NCBI RefSeq assembly: GCF_045679555.1
Contig: NC_092091.1
Span: 70,074,517-70,138,516 of the forward strand
Direction of reading: 5' to 3'
DNA length: 64,000 nt
Source of the DNA: Salvelinus alpinus
Taxonomy: Eukaryota > Chordata > Actinopteri > Salmoniformes > Salmonidae
Shown: positions 21,195 through 57,625 of the stretch, piece after piece
Layout of the letters: the number at the start of each line of letters is the position of its first letter
Position numbering within the stretch: the first letter of the stretch is position 1
Translations under genes and position numbers: made by a program
Notes under the pieces: model-generated
Databases searched by the model: none
Told to the model about the DNA's origin: nothing
What the model saw: the letters and a program-made list of their open reading frames with translations, nothing else

Positions 21195-24100
21195 TTTGCT
21201 GTACACTGGACCCTATGATCACTTGGCTACATAGCTGATGCCTGCTGGACTGTTCATTTATCACGGTACTCCACTTTGTTTACCTTTGTTTATCTGTCGG
21301 CCCTAGCCCCGAACTCAGGCCCTGTGTGTAGTTAACCGACCCTCTCTGCCCATTCATCGCCATTTTCCCTGTTGTTGTTGTCTTAGCTAATTAGCTGTTG
21401 TCGTCTTACCCGTTGTTGTCTTAGCTAGCTCTCCCAATCAACACCTGTGATTGCTTTATGCCTCGCTTTGTCTCTCTCAAATGTCAATATGCCTTGTATA
21501 CTGTTGTTTAGGATAATTATCATTGTTTTAGTTTACTGCGGAGCCCCTAGTCCCACTGTACATGCCTTTGATACCTCCTTTGTCCCACCTCCCACACATG
21601 CGGTGACCTCACACAGTATAACCAGCGTGTCCAGAGATGCAACCTCTCTTATCATCACTCAGTGCCTGGGATTACCTCCACTGTACCCGCACCTCACCAT
21701 ACCAGTCTGCACATTATGCCCTTAATCTATTCTACCACGGCCAGAAATCTGCTCCTTTTATTCTCTGTCCCCAACGCACTAGACGACCAGTTTTGCTAGC
21801 CTTTAGCCGTACCCTCATCCTATTCCTTCTCTGTTCCTCGGGTGATGTGGAGGCTAACCCAGGCCCTGCGTGACCCCAGTCACTTTCATTTGTTGACTTC
21901 TGTAATCGAAAAAACCTTGGTTTCATGCATGTCAACATCAGAAGCCTCCTCCCTAAGTTTGTTTTACTCACTGCTTTAGCACACTCCGCCAACCCTGATG
22001 TCCTTGCCGTGTCTGAATCCTGGCTTAGGAAGGCCACCAAAAATTTTGAGATTTCCATACCCTCCAAATACACCTCTCAGGGAAGTCAGGAACCAATACA
22101 CACAGTCAGTCAGGAAAGCAAAGGCTAGCTTTTTCAAACAGAAATGTGCATCCTGTAGCTCTAACTCCAAAAAGATTTGGGACACTGTAAAGTCCATGGA
22201 GAACAAGAGCACCTCCTCCCAGCTGCCCACTGCACTGAGGCTAGGCGACACGGTCACCACCGATAAATCCATGATAATAGAACATTTCAATAAGCATCTC
22301 TCTACGGCTGGCCATGCTTTCCTCCTGGCTACCCCAACCCCGGCCAACAGCTCCGCACCCCCCGCAGCTACTTGCCCGAGCCTGTTCCAGCTTCTCCTTC
22401 ACCCAAATCCAGATCGCAGATGTTCTGAAAGAGCTGCAAAACCTGGACCCGTACAAATCAGCTGGGCTAGACAATCTGGACCCTCTCTTTCTAAAATGAT
22501 CTGCCGCCATTGTTGCAACCCCTATTACCAGCATGTTCAACCTCTCTTTCATATCGTCCGAGATCCCTAAAGATTGGAAAGCTGCCGCGGTCATCCCCCT
22601 CTTCAAAGGGGGTGACACTCTAGACCCAAACTGTTACAGACCTATATCCATCCTGCCCTGCCTTTCTAAAGTCTTTGAAGGCCAAGTTAATAAACAGATC
22701 ACTGACCATTTCGAATCCCACCGTACCTTCTCTGCTGTGCAATCCGGTTTCCGAGCTGGTAACAGGTGCACCTCAGCCATGCTCAAGGTATTAAACGATA
22801 TCCTAACCACCATCGATAAAAGACAGTACTGTGCAGCCGTCTTCATCTTCCTGGCCAAGGCTTTCGACTCTGTCAATCACCGTATTCTTATCGGCAGACT
22901 CAATAGCCTTGGTTTCTCAAATGACTGCCTCGCCTGGTTCACCAACTACTTCGCAGATAGAGTTAAGTGTGTAAAATCGGAGGGCCTGTTGTCCGTACTC
23001 TGGCAGTCTCTATGGTGGTACCACAGGGTTCAATTCTCGTCCGACTGTTTTCTCTGTATATATCAACGATGTCACTCTTGCTGCGGGTGATTCCCTGATC
23101 CACCTCTACGCAGACGACATCATTCTGTATACATCTGGCCCTTCTTTGGACACTGTGTTAACTAACCTCCAAACGAGCTTCAATGCCATACAACACTCCT
23201 TCCGTGGCCTCCAACTGCTCTTAAACGCTAGCAAAACCAAATGCATGCTATTCAACCGTTCGCTGCCCGCACCCGCCCGCCCGACTAGCATCACTACTCT
23301 GGACGGTTCTGACCTAGAATACGTGGACAACTACAAATACCTAGGTGTCTGGCTAGACTGTAAACTCTCCTTCCAGACTCATATCAAACATCTCCAATCC
23401 AAAATCAAATCTAGAATTGGCTTTCTATTTCGCAACAAAGCCTCCTTCACTCACGCCGCCAAACTTACCCTAGTAAAACTGACTATCCTACCGATCCTTG
23501 ACTTTGGCAATGTCATCTACAAAATAGCTTCCACTACTCTACTCAGCAAATTGGATGCAGTCTATCACAGTGCCATCCGTTTTGTTACCAAAGCGCCTTA
23601 TACCACCCACCACTGCGACCTGTATGCTCTAGTCGGCTGGCCCTCGCTACATATTCGTCGCCAGACCCACTGGCTCCAGGTCATCTATAAGTCTATGCTA
23701 GGTAAAACTCTGCTCACTGGTCACGATAACAACACCCACCCGTAGCACGCCCTCCAGCAGGTATATCTCACTGGTCATCCCCAAAGCCAAAATTGGCCAC
23801 CTTTCCTTTCAGTTCTCTGCTGCCAGTGACTGGAACGAATTGCAAAAATCGCTGAAGCTGGAGACTTACATTTCCCTCACTAACTTTAAACAAACATCAG
23901 CTATCTGAGCAGCTACCTGATCGCTGCAGCTATACATAGTCCATCTGCAAATAGCCCACCCAATCTACCTACCTCATCCCCATATTGTTTTTATTTACTT
24001 TGCTGCTCTTTTGCACACCAGTATCACTACTTACACATCATCATCTGCTCATCTATCACTCCAGTGTTAATCTGCTAAATTGTAATTACTTCGCTACTAT

Positions 24101-24325
24101 GGCCTATTTATTGCCTTACCTCCTCACGCCATTTGCACACACTGTATATAGACTCTTTTTTCCCCTATTGTGTTATTGACTGTAGGCTTGTTTATTCCAT
24201 GTGTAACTCAGTGTTGTTGTTTATGTCACACTGCTTTGCTTTATCTTGGCCAGGTCGCAGTTGTAAATGAGAACATGTTCTCAAATGGCCAACCTGGTTA
24301 AATAATGGTGAAAAAAATAAAAACA
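21195..24325 (+). mobile_element. L2-like non-LTR retrotransposon, internally deleted and frameshifted
   Basis: Plus-strand LINE in AIMP1's 5' intron. 5' part: a hydrophobic segment followed by the 2A-like motif GDVEANPGP (21841-21867), then one in-frame TGA at 21871. 21925-22070 is the start of the APE-type endonuclease (NIRSLLPKFVLLTALAHSAN, DVLAVSESWLRKA). Most of the endonuclease is then missing: the sequence jumps near 22080 to the linker region (QYTQSVRKAKASFF). The reverse transcriptase follows at 22533-23745: NCYRPISILPCLSKVFE, FLAKAFDSVNHRILIGRL, a frameshift near 23000-23090, then YADD and NYKYLGVWLDCKLSF. The 3' end is GTTAAATAATGGTGAAAAAAATAAAA. Clade (L2/CR1 side of the jockey group) is from memory. 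Dead copy. Confidence 0.88.
22533..23745 (+). pseudogene. LINE reverse transcriptase, broken reading frame
   Basis: 22533-23090 carries RT motifs through FLAKAFDSVN (motif A) and ends after a frameshift. 23097-23745 carries SLIHLYADD (motif C), the NASKTKCMLFNRSL thumb region and C-terminal domain, ending early at a stop after HDNNTHP. Confidence 0.85.
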
Positions 24326-24690
24326 AGACACACTTGAAACAGAGACATTCTGAAATTTGGGAAAGCAACCCCAACAAGACACAATGAGAAATAGAGAATG
24401 AGAAATAGAATTGTGTCAATCCACCTTTCAGTTAAATGGAAAAGTATGTTCTAAGAATTATATTTCTGTGCTACAGTACAGCACAGACATTTAAAACATG
24501 AGGGATGTAATATATAGGCTCATATCATCAGGAAATCTGGGAAGTTGGAAGTATCCCAAAGACAAGACAACCACAAGAGAATCCCAGGTTGCTGCTACAG
24601 CACACAGGCATGTTAGCTCATAATAATAGCGCATGTGGGACATCTGCCCGGCCTATTCAAGAGGCTGGCTTCCTTCCACAAGCATTGAAG
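24326..24690. other. Intronic stretch, nothing recognised
   Basis: Short sequence between two LINE insertions with no coding or repeat signal I can support. Confidence 0.35.
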
Positions 24691-25140
<450 letters not shown>

Positions 25141-26619
25141 ATAAATGAGCTTATCCCTTCTTTTCCCCCTCCCTCTATCATTCCCTCTCTCTGGCAACTT
25201 GGAAGGAGGAAGCCGTTTCTTCTCAGTGCTGAGTCTGGAAACCAAAACATTGTCTCGACAAGCTCCAGGTCAACTCGGTCAAACCACATTATTCAATGAC
25301 ACAGCAAAAAAGCTAAACCCTATGACAATAAATGAAATAAACTGTTGTCTTTTAAAAATCTATTTTTGTTGTTTGCTCAGTTTTTTTCCTTTACAGGCAC
25401 AAATGGGCAAATCACATTATAAACATCATCGGCGACGTGTGTGTTTGGTTTTAGGGATACTTTTAAAGTTCAAAAGGGATCAAACGACAGCCTCGTGCCA
25501 CTCAACCAAAATGCAGCTGGACGACAGTTAGGGCTTTTCTTGTAATGTGTAATGTGCTTTGGACATGTACAAGCTTTGGCAATCCTCTCCCATTGACAAA
25601 GGAAAGGAAAGGGGGATTTTTACAAGGGCTCAGGCGAAAAGGGAGGAGAAGAAAACGTCCAACACATAGGCCGAGTACAGGGTGGCGCTGGAAAACAACA
25701 GCTGGAGCGAGATGAAAACAAAACTAAAGTCAGGGATGAGGAAATTAGAAACACAAAAAGAGCTGGAGTTGATAATATAGGGGATCAAAGAAGTTTGTTT
25801 GCTCGAAGGCTCGGAATCGATTTAACTGGGCTCTGTGGTGGAAGAATTTACGAGCGCCACTATAGGGCTGTTTTCATTTGTACAACTCCTGAAAATGAGC
25901 CCCGGGGCTGGGGCGGTGGGGCCTTGCCGAGCCACCTCTGACAGCACCCCAGGCTGGGCCTCCAGGCAGAAACAAGGAGTCCCCCAGGGGTCAGTATCCC
26001 TACCGTGGACATTGGACAACACTGCAGAGCAGATAGCTTAACAGAGGAGTTGATCATAACTGTCTCTGGATGTCATTCAATTCACAAGGTAGCCCGTTGG
26101 AACTAGAACTGCTTTGAGAGTAATGTTCCATCTCATAGTTTTTTCGGCACCGAGCAAATTTCAGGCCTGCTGAGCGCAAATTTGAACATTGCGAAAATTC
26201 TGTGCAACTTCCGGCACGCGTTTACTGTGAACACTGAGGTGGTACCTACTTTAAATTACAGTTTTAGCAGTCTGAGGTGAGCTGTGCGCAGGCACATTGG
26301 TTGAGAGGATAAAACATAACAATCATCACTTCCAACTCAAAGTCTATACAAGTCTAGACCTGGCTCCAAAACCACTTCTACTCTGCAACATTGAACACTC
26401 CACTAACTTCGGTTGTTAGGACACCAGTATCACGATACTCAGCGGTATTATGGATTTCCTGTGGAAATCAGTCCTAATGTTGGTTGGAAACAAGCAGCTT
26501 GATGTTGTCACCCAGAATCACATGTTTCTTTTCCAGCCTGTAGCACACCATATTTGGCATACAGTAGCTTTTTTATTAAAGGACCACAGAGTAAGTCTGT
26601 TTTGTGTTTTACTTGATGC
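25141..26619. other. AIMP1 upstream/intronic stretch, no gene seen
   Basis: Short open frames only (25145-25531, 25835-26041); no recognised domain or repeat family. Confidence 0.35.
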
Positions 26620-27290
26620 CATGGAGAATCAGGTATCTTTGTATCACTACCAGTAATAGTATCAATACCAGTAATATTCTAGTATTGGGAGAGTGGGATG
26701 GTGAGTGAAACCAAAGAAGACTAGGGGAGATTGGTACTCACGTGACAGACAGATAGCAGCTGGCAAATCATATCCCCTTCCCTTTGGCATCTACTATATG
26801 ACTAGGGTCCTATTAATATCAAATCAAATGTTATTTGTCACATGCTTTGTAAACAACAGGTGTAGACTAACAGTGAAATGCTGACTTACAGGCTCTTCCC
26901 AACAATGAAAAGAGAAATAATAGAAAAATAATAACACAAGGAATAAATATACAATGAGAAATGATAACTTGGTAATATACACGGGATACCAGTAACCGAG
27001 ACGATGTGCAGGGGTACGAGGTAGTTGAGGTAGATATGTACATATAGGTATGGATAAAGTGACTAGGCAACAAGATAGATAATAAACAGTAACAGCAGCA
27101 TATGTGATGAATCATAAAGGGTCAATGCAGATAGTTAAATAGTTAACCAATAGCTACCCGGACTAACTATTTCGAAGTTTTATGGCTTGGGGGTAGAAGC
27201 TGTTCTGGGTCATGTTGGTCCCAGACTTGGTACATCGGTACCGCTTTCTGTGCGTTTGCAGAGAGAACAGTCTATGGAACAGTCTATGTA
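26620..27290 (-). mobile_element. 5'-truncated LINE tail (minus) with duplicated flank
   Basis: 26820-27290 is reversed LINE 3' sequence (ATCAAATCAAATGTTATTTG, ..GGGGGTAGAAGCTGTTCTGG). The 200 bp to its left (TATTGGGAGAGTGGGATGG ... CCCCTTCCCTTTGGCATCTA) recur at 36357-36500, also directly joined to the same LINE end. Confidence 0.75.
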
Positions 27291-28513
27291 GGCATTTGAA
27301 TGCCAAGGAACAACAACCAATATACTAGTCAAATAGCCAACGGTCAGGAGTCTTGACTAACTTAACATCAGAAGACAGATTGATGAATAACCTATTGGTC
27401 AGCTGGTGGCCAATATAATATAGCCTAGTCTGATATTAAACTGTGCCTTGTTCCAGGTCTCTATGGGAAGGTCTAAGAGACGACATGCCAGAGAAATGTT
27501 TCACTCATCCCTAAAGGCTGTTTTTCTTTTCACCTCATTTTAGGGGGACATGGACAACACAACGGACGCAGGACCATCTTCAAGGAATAACCCAGGCGTT
27601 GGGTGATAGGCCTAGTACAAGTAGGAGCTAGCTCTGTTTTCACAGTTGGGTGATAGGCCTAGTACAAGTAGGAGTTTTGTTTTCATGTTATTTAGAGCGT
27701 TGGTTACTGTAACTGTGATGCCGGCAACAATTGAATAAATTTTTTTTGTAGGCGTTTACTGACACCGGTCATATTCAATGGGTGTTGCGTGTTCGTAAAT
27801 TCATCAGTTATTCTGTGAATTTACAAATGCAGCCTTGGTTGGACTTCCTGAGCTGTGCATATTGCCTATTATTGGTGGGTGGCGATGGAAAATAATCCAC
27901 CGAAGTAAAGACAGTTTCAGGTTGGATAGTCACACTTTCAAACCTCAATAGCTTTAAAACCACTTGAGCCACAGACTCCAAACAAGTGTCATGTTGTTGG
28001 AAAAATTCCGCATAACATTGCACTGGTCATATTTCCACAATTTGGAAATTAATTTGCTTTCCAAAGCTAATAAACATGTGGAAATGTAAACAGCATTCCG
28101 TATTCCTAGTTGAATAAGTTATGGAGCGTAAACAAGGTACAAACTTTTTTCCCATTTGAATTTCAATAGCTCCTTGGTCAAAAAGGGTGTGCAATGTGTA
28201 GGCCCACTGAGTGTACATTATGAACTTTGTTTGAGGTGTGTGGGTCACATGACCAAGGTGCTGTTGAATTTCAAAAATTTAAATAAATACATTTTAAATA
28301 GTGTGAGATGTAAATCGACAAAAAAGTGTGTCCAATATGCGTCTCTGCCATTGGGTCAGCTAGAACCAGTTTCAAAGTTTTAGGAGTAATGGTCAAAGAG
28401 CTATTGATTTTTTAAAATTCGATTTGTCACCATGTAGACGGTCCCTAACTGATGTTGGTGGAAGTAAGGAAAACTACATCGAATATCGAATATATATCGA
28501 ATATCCAACTATA
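27291..28513. other. Intergenic/intronic stretch with a two-copy 50-bp repeat
   Basis: GTTGGGTGATAGGCCTAGTA + CAAGTAGGAG occurs twice at 27598-27675. 27800-28440 has the look of an old interspersed repeat, but I cannot name it. Confidence 0.4.
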
Positions 28514-28860
28514 GCCGGCTTTCCTGTCAACAAAAACACATGTATAATCTCTAGGAACTCTACTTACCAGACGTAAAGTGAAATGTGTCCCTCGCTATAA
28601 AAATGTACATTTGAGTCAAACTTTTGCCCAAACCGCAACATATTCCTGCTGTGTAAGAAGTCTTGCATGAAGTGCGTGGTCTAATGGCAGCCCGCTGTCT
28701 AACTTCACAAGAATTTGGTGTGATTTTGACCAAAAAATTATTCTGACATGTATTTCATAGCAAGGGACACAATTCACTTTATGTCTTGTAAATAAAGTTC
28801 CTAGAAATTATACATATGCTTTTCTTTTTTTACAGGAAACGTGTGTACATGCCGGCTTAA
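28507..28860. mobile_element. Large imperfect inverted-repeat (foldback) element
   Basis: The left arm 28514-28598 (GCCGGCTTTCCTG ... CATGTATAATCTCTAGGAAC ... AAAGTGAAATGTGTCCCTCG) is matched by the reverse complement of 28757-28856 (CATATGTATAATTTCTAGGA, AAAGTGAATTGTGTCCCTTG). Both ends are GCCGGC. Arm identity is roughly 80% by eye, and weaker pairing continues inward. It lies between AIMP1 and TBCK starts. Confidence 0.8.
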
Positions 28861-29029
28861 CGTTAGTTATATAGTTGTATCTGTGGTGAAATAACAGTAT
28901 TGACGTTAACTAGCTCAGTTTAGCAATAGGGGTTGCATCGTTCTAACGCTAAAATACCAGGAATTTAGAAATAACTGGCTGATTTGAAAAATATACTAAA
29001 GATCAGAAATAAACAAGCATTCAACTTAC

Positions 29030-29100
29030 ATCAAACTGTGACCGCCTGCCTGTAATTGACACGTTTCGAATACCCACAGCTGTTCGAGAAAAGACCCACG
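29030..29100 (-). other. aimp1: Candidate AIMP1 5'UTR exon donor
   Basis: AIMP1's first coding exon has an upstream acceptor, so a 5' exon must exist. On the minus strand a strong donor-like TTTGAT|GTAAGTTG ends at 29030. A weaker CAG|GTATCT lies near 29450. This is a low-confidence candidate; no coding evidence applies. Confidence 0.2.
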
Positions 29101-29559
29101 TAGTCCCATGCGCATTGTCACTGGTTAGCATACCATCTGGCTAGCTCGGGCCTACTGGCATGCAATCTATATCCATATGATTAGACATTTCATATATGCG
29201 CCGCAGTTGCACAGTTTATACGCTCATGATCATTTTTGGGGGCAACTTGCTAGTGCCTGCGTAACCAGTAAATGTATACATTGTTTGACATTCAGAAGCA
29301 ATTAGTAAATTACATTTCGAGCTAATACAAAATAAAAACATAGCAAGAATCGTACTACGAATTTTTGGTTATTTTTGTAGAAACATTGTTTATGAGATTT
29401 GATCAGGCATAGAAAATAAAGACACGCAGATAAAGTAAGATACCTGTTATATCCTTTGGTTTGTCAATATAAACACTAAGCAATAGATACATTTAACCAA
29501 AAGCTACTAACACCGGTTTATTGGTAAGCAAGGTTGCAATGTTTACAAATCATTTTGAC

Positions 29560-29712
29560 AGCTAAAGCTTCGTCGCTGAAAATTGACGTCATGGGTCACG
29601 TTATCTCTCAGCTGATCACTTCATCCCGTGAAAGAGAAGATTCTGCAAAATATAATCCAAGTAAAATCTACGGTCAGATTTTTTTGGAAATGAGGACAGA
29701 CGTTCACTAAAC
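29560..29712 (+). promoter_or_regulatory. tbck: Probable TBCK promoter / non-coding exon 1, possibly shared with AIMP1
   Basis: A perfect palindromic CRE (TGACGTCA) is at 29584-29591. A plausible untranslated exon ends at 29712, immediately followed by GTAAGTG, which pairs with the acceptor before 30137. AIMP1 and TBCK are divergently oriented around this region, as in human where they are adjacent and head to head. The transcription start is not determinable from sequence; the exon and the bidirectional role are inference. Confidence 0.45.
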
Positions 29713-30193
29713 GTAAGTGTTCATTCAAATTTTGAAAAGTCGTTGCAGTTTTATTCATTCATTGTTTTCTGCATACTGCATCCCTTATTGTACAAGCTAA
29801 CTGCAGCACTGTCGCTAGCTTCCGATTTAGTTAGCTGCCTGTATCCACTTTTACTGTTTACAAACCAGTTATATGCCTCCCTAAATACACTATTAGGTAA
29901 TGCTTGTACAAGATGACAAAGTAAATGAAGTGGATATGAAAGTGTGTGGTAACCATTATTTTGTGTTATGTCTGAAATTATTTCTGCGTTTAAAAGCTGT
30001 GATATAACTTGTATTTTAGCTACATTGCACCTGTTGTGTTTAGATATAGTTTCAAATTAAAATGAGTGTTTGTAAACATGAACCAAACTGTTCATCATTT
30101 GTTTCAATGCATCTAATGTCTCTGTGTTTTCCATAGGGTGTGTGGGTTGGTGGAGCTGTCAACTGTGAGTCTGAAGTGGACACTGGAGCAGTC

Positions 30194-54011
<23,818 letters not shown>

Positions 54012-54352
54012 GTAAGTTGACCTTTATTATTATGAATGTGCTAGTGTGCATATTCTATAGGCCTTGGCACGGTGTGGGGTCAGCAGCATTTGGAGCTCAT
54101 ACCAGAGCAGTTTGGAAAGGTCAAAGCCTCCAGTACGGTAAGGATTAGTTGCTTTTGACAGTAGTGTGACCTTAAAAACCAACCCTATTAGATAATGTGT
54201 CGAGTCTACTGGGTTTACATTATATACCACAGAAACTGCTGCCATGAAGGCTATTATATTCTAATCTAATCTACTCTTCTAGTCTACTCTGTTATAATGC
54301 TCTACGTGCTATGCTGGTCTATTACTTCTGTGGTAATATCTTCCTTTTATAA

Positions 54353-54617
54353 GGTCACGTTAAAGAGTGGACGTCCTTTATACGGCCGCGTAAAGAGTGG
54401 ACATAATTTATACGGACACGTTAAAGAGTGGACATCCTTTATACGGCCACATAAAGACTGGACGTCCTTTATACGGCCACATAAAGACTGGACGTCCTTT
54501 ATACGGCCACATAAAGACTGGACGTCCTTTATACGGCCACATAAAGACTGGACGTCCTTTATACGGCCACATAAAGACTGGACGTCCTTTATACGGCCAC
54601 GTAGAGAGTGGACATCA
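54353..54617. repeat. 30-bp minisatellite, about 9 units
   Basis: Unit GACGTCCTTTATACGGCCAC + ATAAAGACTG; outer units diverged (GTAAAGAGTGG), inner five perfect. The 10-codon frames (PHKDWTSFIR) are a by-product. Confidence 0.95.
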
Positions 54618-54995
54618 TTTTGGTCTACTGGCTGAATATCATTTGGAATTCAACCAACAAGACAATCACATGATTGTGGCTAGTCATTAACTGAAGTAGC
54701 CTTTTTAAAGTATTATTTGCCTACTCAGGATGTACCGTTCTGTGTCATGCAGTAGGTGAACAGCGGGTGGCAGCATTATGCTTGATCCTATAGTCGCCGA
54801 CTGAAGCAGACTGAAATAGTAGTGTTAGGGCATGTATTATAATATATATTTCATATTACTTTAATCTCAGTTGGAGTTTGATGATAAGAAGAAGAAGACA
54901 CACAAAATCCAGTGTTTTTCCTATTTAATTTTGGGACATAAAAATACACTATTAGAATTCTGATCAGACACTTGGGCAGGGGCCAGAAAGACATA

Positions 54996-55810
54996 CACAC
55001 ACTGGCCAGTTTATTAGGTACAGGGTCGGACCCCCCTTTTCCTCCAGAACAGGCTGAATTCTTCGGGGGATTCTACAAGGTTTTGGAAACGTTCCACGGG
55101 GATGTTGGTCCATGATGACGCGATGCTATCACGCAGTTGCTGCAGATTGGACAGTGGTACGTTCATGCTGCGAACAGCCCAATCCATCTCACCCCAAAGA
55201 TGATATATTGGGTTGAGGTTTGGGGACTGCGCAGGCCACTCAAGTAAACTGAACTCGCTGTCATGCTCCAGGCAATGTTTTTCCATTCAATTGTCCGGTG
55301 TTGGTGATCATGTGCCCACTAGATCCGCTTCTTCTTGTTTTTAGCTGATAGCGGTGGAACCCGGTGTGGTCGTCTGCTGCAATAGCCCATCCGTGACAAG
55401 GATTGACGAGTTGTTCGTTCCGAGATGCAGTTCTGCACACCACTGTTGTACTGCGCGGTTATTTGTCTGTTGATGGCCTACCTGTTACCTTGTACGATTC
55501 TTCTCCTTCGACCTCTCTCATCAATGAGCTGTTCTCGCTGACTGGATGGTTTTTGTTTGTCGCACCATTCTCGGTAAATCCTAGACACTGTTGTGCGTGA
55601 AAAGCCCAGGAGGGCGACTATTTCTGAGATACTGGATCCGGTGTACCTAGCACCGTTGATCATACCACGCTCAAAGTCTAATGTTCACTCGAACAGTAAC
55701 TGAATGCCTGTCTGCCTGCTTAATAGCAGACCATGGCTACATGGCTCACCTACTGTAGGAGCGATTCATTTTGGTGAATGTGTTGGTGTACCTAATAAAC
55801 TGAGTCTGTG
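54996..55810 (-). mobile_element. Internally deleted Tc1-like transposon
   Basis: The inverted ends are CACACACTGGCCAGTTTATTAGG at the left (shown in part) and the reverse complement CACAGACTCAGTTTATTAGG at the right, flanked by TA at 54994 and 55811. Transposase remnants on the minus strand: an N-terminal HTH at 55663-55478 (SISEIVALLGFSRTTVSRIY) and the catalytic end at 55286-55014 (LLEWPAQSPNLNPIYHLWGE). The middle is missing. Confidence 0.87.
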
Positions 55811-55812
55811 TA

Positions 55813-57174
55813 CAGTGCATACGATTCGGAAAGCATTCAAACCACCTGACTTTTTCCACATTTTGTTATGTTATAGCCTAAACAGAAATACCTTATTTGC
55901 ATAAGTATTCAGATCCTTTGCTGTAAGACTTCAAATTGAGCTCCGGTGCATCCTGTTTCCATTGATCATCCTTGAGATGTTTCTACAACTTGATTGGAGT
56001 CCACCTGTGGTAAATTCAATTGATTGGACATGATTTGGAAAGGCACACACCTGTCTATATAAGGTCCCACCGTTGACAGTGCATGTCAGAGCAAAAACAA
56101 AGGCATGAGGTCGAAGGAATAGTCCGTAGAGCTCCGAGATAGGATTGTGTCAAGGCACAGATCTGGGGAACGGTACCAAAAAATGTCTGCATCATTGAAG
56201 GTCCCCAAGAACACAGTGGCCTCCATCCAGTTTGGAATCACCAAGACTGTTCCTAGAGCTGGCCAAACTGAGCAATTGGGGGAGAAGGGCCTTGGTCATT
56301 CTGACAGCGCTTCAAAGTTCCTCTGTGGAGATGGGAGAACCTTCCAGAAGGACAACCATCTCTGCAGGTCTTTATGATAGAGTGGCCAGACGGAAGCCAC
56401 TCCTCAGTAAAAAACACATGACAGACCGCTTTGAGTTTGCCAAAAAGCACCTAAAAGACTCTGACCATGAGAAACAAGATTCTTTGGTCTGATGAAATCA
56501 AGATTGAACTCTTTGGCCTGAATGCCAAGCGTCACTTCTGGAGGAAACCTAGCACCATCGCTACGGTGAAGAGTGGTGGTGGCGGCATCATGCTGTGGGG
56601 ATGTTTTTCAGCGGCAGGGACTGGGAGACTAGTCAGGATCGAGGGAAAGATGTACGGAGCAAAGTACAGAGAGATCCTTGATAAAAACCTGCTCCAGAGG
56701 GCTCAGTATCTCAGACTGAGGCGACCCTAAGCACACAGCCAAGACAACGCAGGAGTGGCTTCGGGACAAGTCTCTGACAAGCCTGGACTTGAACCAGATC
56801 GAACATCTTTGGAGAGACCTGAAAATAGCTGTGCAGCGATGCTCCCCATCCAACCAGACAGAGCTTGAGAGGATCTGCAGAGAAGAATGGGAGAAACTCC
56901 CCAACTACAGGTGTACCAAGCTTGTAGCGTCATACCCAAGAAGACTCAAGACTGTAATCGCTGCCAAAGCTGCTTCAACACAGTACTGAATAAAGGGTCT
57001 GAATACTTATGTGAATGTAATATTTACATTATTTTTTATACATTTGCAAAAATGTAATGGGGGTATTGTGTCTAGATTTGATGAGGGGAAAAAACGGTTT
57101 AATCCATTTTAGATTAAGGCTGTAACAAAATGTGTAAAAGATGAAGGGGGTCTGAATACTTCCCGAATGCACTG
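55813..57174 (+). mobile_element. Tc1-like transposon, 1362 bp, inactivated
   Basis: The left end CAGTGCATACGATTCGGAAA and right end TCCCGAATGCACTG are inverted and flanked by TA (55811-55812 and 57175-57176). The transposase frames are split: 56147-56377 (RHRSGERYQKMSASLKVPKN, HTH), 56232-56492, 56467-56730 (WSDEIKIELFGLNAKRHFWR, first catalytic region; GGGGIMLWGCFSAAGTG) and 56789-56989 (NQIEHLWRDLKIAV, last catalytic region). At least three frameshifts or stops. Confidence 0.9.
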
Positions 57175-57176
57175 TA

Positions 57177-57525
57177 TGTTTTACATTCATTGTAAATCCT
57201 ACAATGCACACACACACTTAAGAATTCTAAGAGATGTGCACACCCACACACACACTTGAGAATTCTCAAACATGCACACCCACGTACACGTACACACGGC
57301 TCCCAGGGGCTGTGAGTGTGAGGTCTGCCCTCCATCCTTCCCAAACCAGCGTGAGTTCCTCGCCCCTCTCATCCATCCTTCTTCCTGACTGCTAATGCAC
57401 CCAGCCGAGGAGAGTGTCGGAGGGCCATCTCCCTGTCTCCACACACACACACTCTGCCCGTCACTCACACCCACCGGCTGCTCAGTGGACTGTTAATGTG
57501 CTGAAGAGTCTCAGCTTAACTCCCA
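57177..57525. other. Unique sequence before the gap
   Basis: CA-rich (ACACACACTTGAGAATTCTC twice), with no TBCK exon recognised. Its relation to the sequence right of the gap is unknown. Confidence 0.5.
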
Positions 57526-57625
57526 NNNNNNNNNNNNNNNNNNNNNNNNNNNNNNNNNNNNNNNNNNNNNNNNNNNNNNNNNNNNNNNNNNNNNNNNNNN
57601 NNNNNNNNNNNNNNNNNNNNNNNNN
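57526..57625. other. 100-N assembly gap
   Basis: Exactly 100 undetermined bases, a conventional placeholder for a gap of unknown size. Left of it is unique sequence; right of it the sequence starts mid-unit in the 50-bp VNTR also seen at 44.4-48.8 kb. Confidence 1.

Noticed and set aside
55813-57174. Possibly intact Tc1 transposase.
   Set aside because: The conserved segments fall in at least three different frames with stops between, so it is a dead copy.
54012-57525. Searched for TBCK exon 21 (HVFPLHKIFHLWDT-like) upstream of the gap.
   Set aside because: No matching translation was found in any frame; the stretch is a minisatellite, two Tc1-like elements and CA-rich sequence.
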